A stretch of 64,000 bases of DNA, from positions 2,134,919 to 2,198,918 of the forward strand of contig QRFJ01000048.1 of NCBI GenBank assembly GCA_006176705.1, in the 5' to 3' direction. Each line of letters opens with the position of its first letter. The first letter of the stretch is position 1. Positions 35,893-47,342 of this stretch are shown here, one piece after another. This DNA comes from Cocos nucifera (lineage: Eukaryota > Streptophyta > Magnoliopsida > Arecales > Arecaceae). A model generated the notes under the pieces. It was not told where the DNA came from. It was given only the letters and a program-made list of their open reading frames with translations, and searched no databases. A program made the translations under genes and the position numbers.

Positions 35893-35911
35893 AGATTGGC
35901 GCTAGAGGAAG
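35893..35911 (+). other. Primer-binding site, family D
   Basis: The bases GATTGGCGCTAGAGGAAGG follow the LTR after a two-base gap. TGGCGCTAGA-type sites are common in plant gypsy elements. The exact tRNA is not assigned here. Confidence 0.5.
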
Positions 35912-36339
35912 GGCTGAACCTTTGAGATTCCCTTATTCTTAAAGGAGTGCTCGGCGATGATTTCTCTAGAGATCCATCTTCTTCCTCACTAGAGTTCTCT
36001 CCCAAAGAGAAAATGCCTCGAGAGCTTCGACTCGACGATCGATAGCTTGCGCGCCAGATCCTCCTATTTCTGTCTCAGCCCTAATAGCCCAAATTTCACA
36101 CAAAGCCATCGCAGACATGGGGCAGTTCAACCTACTGGTCGGGTCTGTGGCCCCGCCGAGATGATGCTGGCCGTGTGACAACATCCAGTGGAGACTTTGC
36201 CAGCAAACTCGCCATGAGGATGCGAGGAACCGACCATAAGGAAAAGCATTTGTGCATACCAATCGCCCTTAGGAAGGAGAAATGGAGAGCAGAAGTTCTC
36301 CCGCAGAAGGTTTCACAAGGAGGTCGGAACGAAGTTCGG

Positions 36340-37490
36340 CGGAAGTGAAGTCGAACTCCCTCTCGAAGCTCATCATCAGAATAAAGTTCGACGGAAGAGA
36401 AGCCGGACTCCCCTTTGAAGATCATCAATAAAGTTCGGTGGAAGAGAAGCCGAACTCCCCCTCGAAGCTCATCAATGAAGTTCGACGGAAGCGAAGCCGA
36501 ACTCTCCCTCGAAGCTCATCATCAGAATGAAGTTCGATGAAAGTGAAGCCGAACTTTCCCTCGAAGCTCATCGCTCAAGTCAGGCCAAACTCCCCCATCT
36601 CGAGTATGTCATCAACGAAATCCCCTACAAAGATTTCACAGAAGGTGAGATAAAGTTCGGCCGCGCTCACGACCGCCCCAGGACAAGCGAGGACTCCCTG
36701 ACTCCAAGGAAGCTCCGACAAAGGGCATGAAGTCCTCCCGCAGAAGCTTTAGCAGAAAAAGCAGGAATGAAGTTCGGTGCGAAAAAAAGCCGAGCTCCCC
36801 TCGGAAGCTCATCATTGGAATGAAGTTCGGCTCAAGTGAGGCTGAACTTCCCTTCGAAGCTCACCATCAAGTGAAGTTCGATGCAAGCAAGGGCAGAACA
36901 AAGTTCTCCCACGGAATAAAGTTTGGCATAAGTGAGGCCAAACTCCGCAGCTCATCATCGGAATGAAGTTCGACGGAAAGCAAGGCTTCGAACTCCCCTC
37001 GGAAGCTCATCATTGGAATGAAGTTCGGCTCAAGTGAGGCCAAACTTCCCTTCGAAGCTCACCATCAAGTGAAGTTTGGTGCAAGCAAGGGCGAAACAAA
37101 GTTCTCCCACGGAATGAAGTTCGGCATAAGTGAGGCTGAACTCCGTAGCTCATCATCGGAATGAAGTTCGGCGGAAGCAAGGCCGAACTCCCCTCGGAAG
37201 CTCATCATTGGAATGAAGTGCGCCTCAAGTGAGGCCGAACTTCCCTTCGAAGCTCACCATCAAGTGAAGTTCGGCGCAAGCAAGGGTGGAACAAAGTTCT
37301 CCCACGGAATGAAGTTCGGCATAAGTGAGGTCGAACTCCGCAGCTCATCATCGGAATGAAGTTCGACGGAAGCAAGGCCGAACTCCCCTCGGAAGCTCAT
37401 CATTGGAATGAAGTTCGGCTCAAGGGAGGCCGAACTTCCCTTCGAAGCTCCCCATCGAGTGAAGTTTCGCGCAAGCAAGGCCCGAACTTC
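36340..37490. repeat. GAAGTTCGG satellite-like array, about 195-bp higher-order period
   Basis: The marker ATCATTGGAATGAAG starts at 36811, 37009, 37204 and 37399, spacings of 198, 195 and 195. Each unit is itself built of four subunits of about 45-50 bp with GAAGTTCGGCxxAAG. Shorter and more degenerate subunits fill 36340-36560. ORFs on both strands come from the repeat length. Confidence 0.88.
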
Positions 37491-37499
37491 TCGAGCTCA

Positions 37500-37790
37500 A
37501 CATGAAGAAAGTCCCGACAGAAGGGCACAAAGAAGTCCTCCTTCCAAAAGGTTTCGTAACTACGCCCCGCTACTCTAACTCAAATTCTCAGCGAAGTTAA
37601 GAGCTAGCCTCCAAGACCTGAAGGACTATGGCCTCCTCAAACGTGTGCGATCGAAGCAAGTAATGCTCCTACCATCGCGACCATGGCCACGATACTGAGG
37701 AATACATTCAGCTCCAAGATGAGATTGAAGAGCTCGATGGGGTAAATTCCTTCGACGCCAGCTTGAAGCAGGAGAAGATCGGCTAAGAGC
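37500..37790 (+). pseudogene. Family D gag remnant (plus copy)
   Basis: The plus strand encodes CSYHRDHGHDTEEYIQLQDE followed by IEEL near 37650-37740, the zinc-knuckle neighbourhood of gypsy gag. The upstream LRSYELASK-like frame ends in a stop before it. No downstream protease was found. This marks the family as Ty3/gypsy-derived. Confidence 0.62.
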
Positions 37791-38279
37791 GCTGTCATAA
37801 CCAAAAACTACAAGGTCGGCCTTCTCACGGCGTCATCAACGTTACTCCAGAGAGGGGCTAGATACATCGACGATTCATCACCTCCCAGCGTCCAAGCCAA
37901 GAGAAGCATGCTCCAAATTAAAGAGGCCAGCATGAGATAGAGGAGGTCATCTAGACGGGACTTACTGCCCGAGGGAACTCAAAGGAAGAATGCCCCGACG
38001 ACCCTGAAACGGGGATGTGCTGCCCGTAACTTTCCTTCGGTAAAATTCTTCCCTTTCGATAATATTATTTCTGGATGCAAAAACTATACGATGACTGTGA
38101 AGGAGCAGCCAATAGTCGCTGCATTAGGAACAGGAGAAAAACCTCATCCTAACGCGAGCAGGTCAAAGACTATCAACCTTGGCTAGAGATAAGATCTCTT
38201 CCGAGCGAAGGCCTCATCCACAAAGGCATCGTTCACAAAGGACGAGATGGGAGGAGAGGCACGGAGGACGGTCCGTATG

Positions 38280-38900
38280 TGCCCCCATAGCCCGTTAGAA
38301 ACAGGAGGAGGACCTCATCCTAATGTGAGCAAAGTCGAAGGCCTCGTTCACAAAGGATGAGATGGAGGGAGAGGCACGGACGATAGTCCGTATGTGCCCC
38401 CATAGCCCATTAGGAACAGGAGGAGGACCTCATCTTAACGCGAGCAAAGTCGAAGGCCTCGTTCACCTTAGACAAGATGGGGGGAGACGGACGACGGTCC
38501 TGAGTGTGCCCCCACAGTCCGTTAGGAATAGGAGGAGGACCTCATCCTAATGCGAGCAAAGTCGAAGGCCTCGTTCACCTTAGACGAGATGGGAGGAGAT
38601 GGACGACGGTCCGAAGTGTGCCCTCCACAGCCCGTTAGGAATAGGAGAAGGATTTCGTCCTAATGCGAGCAAAGTCGAAGGCCTCATTCACAAAGGATGA
38701 GATGGAAGGAGAGGCTCGGACGATGGTTCGCATGTACCCCCACAGTCCATTAGGAGCAGGAGGAGGACCTCATCCTAACACGAGCAAAGTCGAAGGCTTC
38801 GTTCACCTTAGATGAGATGGAAGGAGATGGACGACAGTCCGAATGTGCCCCCATAGTCCGTTAGGAATAGGAGGAGGACCTCGTCCTAACGCGAGCACCC
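38280..38900. repeat. 110-116-bp tandem array, family D interior (plus copy)
   Basis: This is the reverse complement of the 33218-33850 array, with AGGAGGACCTCATCC recurring about every 113 bp. It lies between the gag remnant and the 3' LTR. Confidence 0.88.
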
Positions 38901-39198
38901 ACATCAGCCTCAGCCAAAGGAGATAAGATCTCCCCGGAGCAACCCTATCAACCTCGGTCAAATAAGGTCGCCCCCGAGCGACTGGGCCAACCTCGGCTGA
39001 AGAGCATCGACTTCGACCTCGGTGAGAGATAGGATCTCTTTTGAGTGACCGTATCAATCTCGGCTAGAGAGCTTCAACTTCAGCATCAACTTTAGCTGGA
39101 GATGAAATCTCCCTCGAGCTTCGACATGGACCAGCACGAGGTTCGAAAGAAGACTTCGGCAGTCACCTTGTCTGCACTTCCTTCCTTCGAGTTTCAAA

Positions 39199-39218
39199 CT
39201 CGGGAGTGGGGGGGCTAG
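39199..39218 (+). other. Polypurine tract, family D
   Basis: ACTCGGGAGTGGGGGGGCTAG abuts L3, the expected position of the second-strand primer. Confidence 0.6.
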
Positions 39219-40067
39219 TGTTGGGGATAAACCCCGCTCCTACCGAAGTCAAGTTCGGTGCCCAGCTTGATGCGGCCAGTAGCCACGAAAGAACTTCGAC
39301 GGATGGGTCTTGGTCGAACTATTACAGTCGACCGAACTGCTAAGCGATCGAGCTTTTTCGAACTCCCAGCGGTCGAACTCTTCAAGTGGTCGACCCTTCA
39401 ATCGACTGAATTTCACAGCAATAGTCCCTTGACCGAACTTCTCCAGCGACCGAGCTTCTATGGAAGTCGGACTCCCTACGGACTCCTCCAGCAGTCGAGC
39501 TTTTATGGAAGTCGGACTCCCTGCGGACTCCTCCAGCAGCCGAGCTTCTACAAAAGCCGGACTTCCTATGGACTTCTTCAGCAGTCGGGCTTCTACGGAA
39601 GTCGGACTCCTTGCAGACTTCTTCAGCGGACGGGCTTCTCAATGGCCGAACTTTCATGAAAGTCGAACTTCTTATGATGGATTCCGACAGGCGATCCCAC
39701 TATGGTTACACGATAATAACGATCGGCATTTATCGAGTCAATAACGATCGACAATAACGATCGGCAATAACAATCGATATTGATCAGGATAGTTACGACA
39801 ATCATTAATCAAGGCGGTTACAACAAGCTCCCTCTATAAAATGGATCTTCCAGATACACTTAGGCCAGGTTCTGAAAATCCTTTTCTCTTCCTCAAAACT
39901 CTACCGAGCACTCCATTCCTATTGACTGAAGCTGACTTGAGCATCGGAGGGTCCTGCCGGAGCCACCCCCCATCGGCTCCGAGCGGGACTTTGATTTGCA
40001 GGTCCTCGATGGCAACCTCATCGGCCTCAACTCCGACGAACTCCGGCGATGATCAGTTTCTGTGTCA
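39219..40067 (+). repeat. Family D LTR L3 (3' LTR, plus orientation)
   Basis: It begins TGTTGGGGATAAACCCC and ends TTTCTGTGTCA. The TATA box TATAAAATGG is at 39835-39844. It is the full-length reference copy for the family in this window, at 849 bp. Confidence 0.84.
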
Positions 40068-40173
40068 ATAATTATTAATATAAGAATATTTTTAAAATAC
40101 TTAAATTTTATTATCGAATAAAATTTATTATAATATTTTTCAAAAAAATATACCAAAAATCTCTTAAATCTAC

Positions 40174-40500
40174 ATCATCATCATCACCGAGAGATGGAGC
40201 ATGAGCTGGAGGAGTTGGAGCCAGAGCTGGAGTTGGAGGGACTGGAGTTGTAGGAGCTGGAGCTGGAACATCGACCAATAAATCCTCAAGCCCCATAAAA
40301 TCAGCTCCAAAATGCATGCTGAGCCTCGTCACCATGGTGCTTAGGATATCCTCTAGATGAGATGTGCGCTCCTTAATGTGAGCAGCTCGTACCGTATCTA
40401 TCTGCACCATAGCCTGAGCTGCCTGCGCCAATACCTCGTCAAGCTGATCCCGACTGAAGACACCGAAAACATATGAAGAGACGCTTACCTCAAATCAGTA
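40174..40500 (-). pseudogene. C-terminal exon of CACTA copy 2 transposase
   Basis: The minus-strand frame encodes KERTSHLEDILSTMVTRLSM, FGADFMGLEDLLVDVPAPAP and a final acidic DDDDVDL. It corresponds to the RIFYLKGILSVMLTRLSSHF part of copy 1. This exon is open here, although it is cut off from the rest of its gene. It would be the coiled-coil/acidic tail of the protein. Confidence 0.65.
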
Positions 40501-41143
40501 GCTCGTTAGCATATATCCAAGCCTGCATTGGATCCTTCCAGAATGCTCAGTTCCCAAGACCTAAGATAGATGGTTATGGGGGCCAGAGGTATCCGGACCC
40601 TTGCTCGCGAGAATATCTAATTGCTCTTGTAATTATAAATTCAAATAAAATTTTATAAGAAATGCTATAATACTTATCATATATACTAATATATTTATTA
40701 CTTATAAAAATCTTTTCAATCGTGGTGTTCATCAGCCTGCCCTTCTTGTCTATACGGTTGGATTAAAAGATCTTGCTACGGCTGGACATCACTCCATCTC
40801 TCATCAGCTATAACAGTGGATCAGTTTATTAGAAACATAAAAAAATATTAATTTAATTTATCTAGTAAGATTCAAAATTCATTACCTCTCTATACACACA
40901 ACTGGCCATAGACTCACGGTCTAGAGTATGCGTGTACTCTTAGGCTGTCCGATTCTTCCTATTCGGATGGAAGATAGCCTAACAAGTATTCAAATAAATA
41001 ATAAATATTTAAAAAATATTTAAATATAATTTTAAGTATATTAAAAAATTTAAAAGTTAGAAATTTTATCTTGAACTTCTGGCTCCTCCAATATCTAACC
41101 ATCCCCTCCCACTGACTCAGAGGATAATCCTGTATTCAAAGAA

Positions 41144-41148
41144 CAAGC
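41144..41148. other. CAAGC: half of a split target-site duplication
   Basis: These five bases sit between CACTA copy 2 and a family A LTR end. The complement GCTTG is at 63966-63970 beside the opposite end of a family A LTR. See the inversion finding. Confidence 0.7.
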
Positions 41149-43393
41149 TGAAGGGAAATTCTGATTTTTCGGATCAGGTTTGTTCAGATCTGATCAGATC
41201 AAGAGATATATTTCAAAAATTTTTCTCTTAATCCCAATTAGATCTTGATGTATTTCAGATCTGATTCTTATTATTTTATAAATAAAATAAAATAAAAATA
41301 AATTAAATCAAATTTAATTTACCTAAATTTGGGTAATCCTATTACCCTGTTGATGATCCTATTTGCAGTGGAAGGTTCTGGATCTAGCCACGCAAGCGTC
41401 TGGCCTCTACCGGTATCCACTTGGGCTAGATCTAGAGATCCTCTTCTTCTTTATCACACCTCCAAAAATTAGATCTGGATCTGATCTGCAGAATCTTCAA
41501 AACTTCTTTTGAAGATCAGCAGTCGTCCTTTGCAGCAGTGCAGCCTTCTTACTTTTGATCGCCTTTCTTTGATCTGGATCGCACCAGCCAAGGTCCAAAA
41601 CTCTTTTGGACGTGGAGAGGAGAAGGAGAAGAAACTTTGGCATGGAGGAGAAGGGGAGAGGCAGCCTTGGGGCATGGGGTTTTCAATTCTCAATTGAATC
41701 TCTAACTGAGTTGGGTGCAGGGTCCTTTTTATAGACTAAGCGTGATCCAACTCCTCTTCCTCCCAACCAATCACAACCCTTTGTGAAATCAGATCTAAAT
41801 CTGATTAGTGGGAATAGAGATCCCTGGATTCCTACTTAGAGGGCACCTAAGACCAGTCAAAGTTGGTTTTAGGTAGAACTCTAATTGGAATCCAAAATAG
41901 AGGTGGAGTCCTTGTCCAACAAGGACTCCTAGGCGCCTCCAACTTGGGCACACGCATAGGGTGGCGTGCGCCCTTCTCCTTGCCAGGTTCTGGTAGGGGG
42001 ATAGGCTCCTACCAGCTCTCCAATAGGTGCATGATATGTGGTCAAAAGTCAAAATGTCAATGGTCAACATTTGACCAATCAAAGGTAGACTTTTGACCAA
42101 AGTCAAAGAACAAGAAATGACAGGTGACCAAAAATGGCAGGTAGTGTCTTACAAATAAGACAACCTTTTCTGACTTGGACAACCTCTACTCAGACCATAT
42201 GAAGGCCTCTGTTTGAGCACAAACTCCTTTGGCTCAGATAGGACAACTTATTTATGATAGCAAAAGAAGAACGTTAGGTTCAATCGAGTGCTAGCACGAT
42301 TTCCTTGAACCTAATTGAATCTCATTCAGATCAATTGAACTAGATCAGTTCAATTGATGATCACCAGATTCAAACCCTTGTTTGTGTGACCCAGTTAGGT
42401 TCAGTTCTGTATGGTAATGGGATATGTTCATGATCTCCATCATCGACATCATCGAAACTCCTTTTTGATGGATCAGAACTCTTCTGATTCGAACAGCTAG
42501 AATGATCGATCATCTAAATCATTCTAATTGCTTCTAAAATCCACCAGTGACACCTAGCAGTATATTGTGCAATCCATCAGAGCTAAATATAGGAACCTCT
42601 TTGGTGCAGTACTATGTGATTTAGTCTTCTATTTGAGCCTCGATCAGATTAGGGTTAGATAAAGTCCAAACCCTATTTGTCATATGACTAAATCATTCGA
42701 TTCAAGTCCAATGTGAAAATCTAATAGAACTCTTTCTATTATTCACTCTATCCATGGCCATGGGATTTGGACTTGATCTCATGATCATCATGGGCTGCTC
42801 CTCTTTCACCGAGGTAGATAGATTCCATCTTGATGCATCCATTCCTACAATGAACAGTCATAGCCAACATACACCTCAGGTTCTTAATGGCTAGGAGATC
42901 GAGTATGGTGTAGTCAAACTATTACACCCTCAAGGTGAAACTCGATGCACCTTAGGTCAAAGAACCAGAACACACTGCAGCTTCGAGCAGTCATTGCATG
43001 AGAAGGTAGACTCTATGACTCTCGAGTGGTCACGCTCAGTGCCCTCTTCTCTAACGAGTACTGTACTCTCGCTCTGTTCTCCACACGTAGACTAAGACTC
43101 ATCTATCCTAAAGAAGCGATTGTACACCAACCTTCCGGATCAATCACCATCCTCGCAATGATCCTATGGATCGGAGCAATTTATGAGTTAATAATGATTA
43201 TTCGTGTCTTAAATTTTCAACTCTTGAAATATGAATATCATTCATTAACTCAAAGAATGTATTAAGACACTTTTAAATCACATGTGATAGAAAATAATTT
43301 AAATTTATTATTTATAGTCAAAATTATATTTTTTGCCTAGATAGTGTTTCAAGTGTCCGCCATTCTGGCTTCTTAGGGCACATATATCTAACA
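41149..43393 (-). repeat. Family A LTR, left copy (minus orientation)
   Basis: It runs from TGAAGGGAAATTCTG to CATATATCTAACA. It is followed by the complement of a polypurine tract (ATCTTCCACTTGTCC, 43394-43408). It is much more like the LTR at 1-1856 than like 49060-51331. The part 42540-43390 has many one- and two-base deletions compared with 661-1856. The TATA box is at 41724-41733 on the minus strand. Confidence 0.86.
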
Positions 43394-44900
43394 ATCTTCC
43401 ACTTGTCCTAAAAGCGCAATTGGCTAACAAGTCTAAGTTCCAATCTCTCATAGGATGGGCTTCGATCTTCTGCTGGATTAATGGCTTTGTGAGTGGGTCT
43501 GCCACATTGTTTGCGGAGTTAACTCTTTTGACCTCGACATAACTTTTCTCGAGATAATCGCGGATAAGATCGTATCGCCGCTCGATGTGCTTGAATTTTT
43601 GGTGAAACCTCGGCTCCTTAGCATAGGCTTTGGCATCATTATTGTCGCAGTATAGAGGAATAGCATCCGATGGCATCACTTCGATCTCTGTGGCAAATTT
43701 TTTGTACTAGAATGCCTCCTTCGCAGCTTCTGACGCAGCGATGTACTTAGCTTCCATGGTGGAATCTGTTATCACTGTCTGCTTGGAACTCTTTCAACTG
43801 ACACACCACCATTACACACAAATAGACTCTCAGATGTCGACTTTCGATCATCTATATCGGACATAAAATCCGAGTCTGTAAATTCCTGGATTTGGAGTTC
43901 TCCATTACCAAAAATCAACAACATATCCTTAGTTCTTCTTAAGTACTTAAGAATACATTTCACAGAAGTCCAGTGTTCTTCACCTGGATTTGACTGATAT
44001 CTGCTCGTGACACTCACAGCATGGGCTATATCAGATCGTATAAATAACATGGCATACATGAGGCTTCCTATTGCTGAAGCATAAGGGATCTTGCTCATGC
44101 ATTCTATCTCCTCAGGTGTGCTAGGGCACATCTTCTTGGAGAGATGAATGCCATGTCTAAAGGGTACTAAACCCCTCTTGGAGTATTCCATGCTAAACCT
44201 CTTTAGCACTTCCTCTATGTACATCTTCTACGAAAGACCTAGCATCCTATTCAGTCTATCTCTATAGATCTTAATTCCTAGAATGAAGAATGCTTCTTCT
44301 AGGTCTTTCATGGAGAATTCATTGGATAACCATATTTTAACTGTAGTCAACATGGGAATATCATTCCCAATAAGAAGGATTTCATCCATGCACAATATGA
44401 GGAAGACAATAGCGCTCCTACTGACCTTTTTGAAGACATATGGTTCCTCCTCATTTTTGATGAAATCAAATAATTTGATCACATCATTAAAATGAGTATT
44501 CCAGCTCCGAGATGCTTGCTTAAGTCTATATATGGATCTTTGCAGCTTGCATACTTTGTGATTAGCATCACTGGATGTGAAATCTAGTGGTTATTTCATA
44601 TAGATATCTTCCTCAAGGTATCCATTTAAGAATGCCATTTTCACGTTCATTTGCTATATTTCATAATCGAAATAGGCTACAATAGCAAGCAATGTGCAGA
44701 TGAATTTTAACATAGCTACTGGCGAAAAGGTATTCTGATAGTTAATGACTTCGCGCTAACTATATCCTTTGAATGTCTCTATATTTCCATCTGCATCAAT
44801 CTTTCTCTTGTAGATCCATTTACATTCAATAGGTACTATACCTTCTGGTGGATCTACCAAGGTCTAGACTTGGTTTGAGTGCATCGAGTCAATTTCTGAC
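43308..44900 (-). pseudogene. Family A copia reverse transcriptase and RNase H, broken
   Basis: From right to left the minus strand gives WIYKRK-like RT start blocks (44750-44820), SIYGLKQASRS near 44510, the catalytic box as CMDEILLIGND near 44390 and the NEFSMKDL block. KMCPSTPEEIECMSKIPYAS and RYQSNPGEEHW follow, then RNase H with LYCDNNDA, HIERRYDLIRDYL and NNVADPLTKPL (43420-43660). The RT box normally reads YVDDILL, so the second catalytic aspartate is glutamate here. Frames break at 44224 and 43772. The RNase H frame runs past the polypurine tract into the LTR. Confidence 0.8.
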
Positions 44901-45610
44901 TTCATTGCCTCTAACCATTTTTCGGAGTCGATATCCGATATCGTCTCGTCATAGATTTTGGGATCATCACCATGAACCTCATTATCTACAAGGAATATTT
45001 TCTCTATTTCCTTTGAAATAGTACCTAAGTACCTTTCAGAAGGATGAAAAATCCTTTTCGATCTACGAGATGGAGGAGGTAGTGATTGTATTAGCTTAAC
45101 CTAATTTGATTCCATAAGATCCTTAGCTCGTTGCTTTTGTGAGACTTTCTCCTCGAGCTTGATCTACTTTCCAATGCCGCTATCTTGAATAAACTATTTT
45201 TCAAGAAAGATGGCATGCCGACTCATAATCACATTGTGATCTTCTGAAATGTAGAAATAATATCCTAATGACTCTTTACGATATCCTATAAATCAAGCTC
45301 TAAAGGACCTAAAGTCTAACTTGTCCGCTTGTTATCTTTTTACATGAGCCAGACAATTCCAAATTCTGAGATGACTCAGACTTGATTTTTTATCATATCA
45401 TATCTCATACGATATGGTAGAAATGGTTTTAGAGAAAATCCTATTCAGTATATATATAGTAGTTAATAGACTATGTCCCCAAAAAAAATCAGGAAGATTT
45501 GTGAAGCTCATCATGGATCGGACCATATCTAATAGGGTCTGATTCCTCCATTCTGAAATTTCGTTGAGTTGAGGTATTTTAGGTAGAGTCCATTGAGAGA
45601 TTATGCCATT

Positions 45611-46069
45611 TTACTTGAGATAGTCCAAAAATTTCTGACTAAGATATTCACCTCCTCGATCTGATCGAAGAACCTTAATGGATTTTTCAGTTTGCTTTTC
45701 AACTTCATGTCTGAATTTCTTGAACTTTTCAAAACCTTCAGACTTGTGTCTTATAAGATACACGTACCCATGCCGAGATAAATCATCGGTAAAAATTATG
45801 AAGTAGATAAAGTTGCCTCTAGCTGGCACATCAAATGGGCCGCACACATCAATATATACTAGAATAAGTAGATCCGTGGCCCTTTCCCCATGTCCTACAA
45901 AAGGGAGCTTAGTCATTTTGCCATGAAGATAAGATTTACAAATTGGATATGACTCAAAAGTTAATGAACTCAATAGTTCAATTTTCTTCAATTTGTTAAT
46001 CATATTTTCTGCTATATGATCTAGTCTTAGGTGCGATAGATACCTATTATTTGGACATCCCTGGGTCAT
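45611..46069 (-). pseudogene. Family A GAG-pre-integrase and integrase core
   Basis: This 152-residue frame holds LSHLRLDHIAENMINKLKK (GAG-pre-integrase), LVYIDVCGPFDVPARG (first Asp of the integrase core), FTDDLSRHGYVYLI and LRSDRGGEYLS (second Asp). The third acidic residue would lie to the left (45540-45600), where the frame is broken. It is one of the longest intact pol pieces in the window. Confidence 0.82.
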
Positions 46070-46201
46070 TTGCTCGATATTAAAAATAGATACATCAATA
46101 TATAACTGATAGGGATTGTTAATGAGGAAATCATTTATAATTTTATTTCTTTCATAAAGAATATTACAATGGTCCTTAAGAAAATTAATTACATATCCTT
46201 C

Positions 46202-46445
46202 TTATGCCAAATATGAAACAGAAATTAAATTTTTGCTTGCAGCAGGTACATAGTAACAATCCCTAAGTACTAAATCTAAGCCAGATGGTAGTTGAAGAGG
46301 ATAGATTCCCACGACCATAGCAGTAACTCTTGCTTCATTTTCAATGCATAGGATCATCTCACCATCCCTCATCCTCCTGCTATCTTTAAGATCCTGCATG
46401 AAAGTGCATAAATGAGCACTAGAACTAGAATCAAGCACCCAACTG
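46202..46445 (-). pseudogene. Family A aspartic protease region
   Basis: The frame begins LDSSSSAHLCTFMQDLKD and continues through the LRDCYYVPAASKNLISVSYL block that ends copia proteases. The active-site triad (D-T/S-G) reads DSS, so the conserved glycine is lost. It lies between gag and integrase as expected. Confidence 0.7.
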
Positions 46446-46504
46446 ATGCAGAAGAAACCATAAGATTAGATTCAATAATGAGCATACCTCTAGAAGAACT
46501 TGTC

Positions 46505-47342
46505 TCCTTCTTATTCTTCAAAGTGGCCAGGAATATAGCGCAGTTCCACTTCCAGTGGCCATTAGTATTACAATAGAAATACTTTTCTTTGACAGCGGCC
46601 TTCTTCTTCAGCTCTGCCTTCTTTTCTTTTCACCTTCCACCTTTTGCCTTTTCACAGATTTCTTCTTCTTTCCAAAAGATTTTCTCTTAAAAAAATTCCA
46701 TTCCATAGTAAGCACTGAGCCTTTAGAACCTTTTATAGAAAGCTCAGCAGTAACCAGCATGTTCATAAGTTTGGCCAGAGTACTCTGAAGTTTATGCATA
46801 TGGTAGTTCATGATAAACTATCCATATGCATCAATCAAGGATTGCAGAATTATGTCATTCTGCAGATCCTGGTCTAACTTCACTCCAAGCTTCTCAAGCT
46901 CTTCCAAATTCTTGATCATCATCAGACAATGATCTTGGACTGACTATCCATCATGTATTTTAGTCTTAAAAAGTTATTTAGTGACCTGATATTTGGCTAC
47001 GTGACTTTGTTCACCAAACAACTCTTGCAGGTAAGCCAACATTTAGCAGATAGTCTTAATATCTTTATGTTGGTACTGAAGCTTATCAGACATCGAGCCC
47101 AATATGTAGTATCTAACCTTGTTATCTTCATCCATCTATTTATCAAGAGATGCTCTCTGTTCAGCGGATGGATGGACTGGTAAGATGGGGGAATCCTGAT
47201 CTAATACATGAGTTAACTTCTCGAAATCCAAAATAATTTTAAAGTTTTGGAGCCAATCCTTGTAATTGGATCCGATCAGTCTATGGGTGTTCAGGATACA
47301 TGCTAGTGGGTTGGATGCAGACATTTTTTCATAAAGAGTCAA
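46505..47342 (-). pseudogene. Family A copia gag, broken
   Basis: The N-terminal frame (47136-47342) has LIGSNYKDWLQNFKIIL, the usual copia gag tryptophan block. A second frame (46608-46811) gives YHMHKLQSTLAKLMNMLVTA. The knuckle near 46505-46570 reads FYCNTNGHWKWNC, in which the first cysteine of the C-x2-C-x4-H-x4-C motif is tyrosine. Internal stops separate these parts. Confidence 0.75.

Larger units (their letters stand above)
32062..40067. mobile_element. Family D gypsy-type elements in head-to-head arrangement
   Basis: Three LTR copies are present. L1 (32062-32881) is in minus orientation, L2 (about 35068-35890) and L3 (39219-40067) in plus. L2, its primer site, the interior and L3 form one nearly whole plus-strand element of 5 kb. 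L1 plus 32882-35067 is the 3' half of a second copy in the opposite direction. 32062-35067 is therefore an inverted repeat of about 36950-40067. The interior holds tandem repeats and a short gag remnant but no protease, integrase or RT, so the family is non-autonomous. The whole block sits inside CACTA copy 2. Confidence 0.78.
40068..41148 (-). mobile_element. CACTA copy 2, 3' transposase exons (minus orientation)
   Basis: Read on the minus strand, it matches 20990-22040 of copy 1. It holds the exon with NRKNRTA, then the last exon, open at 40174-40431, ending in Pro/Ala/Thr repeats and DDDDVD. It stops at 41148, where GAACAAGC meets a family A LTR. In copy 1 the sequence continues through AAGGAGCTT to the upstream exon. 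That part is found instead at the far right of the window in plus orientation. Confidence 0.8.

Noticed and set aside
33218..38900. Regularly spaced repeats, considered as a CRISPR array
   Set aside because: Units are directly tandem with no unique spacers and lie in a plant LTR element.
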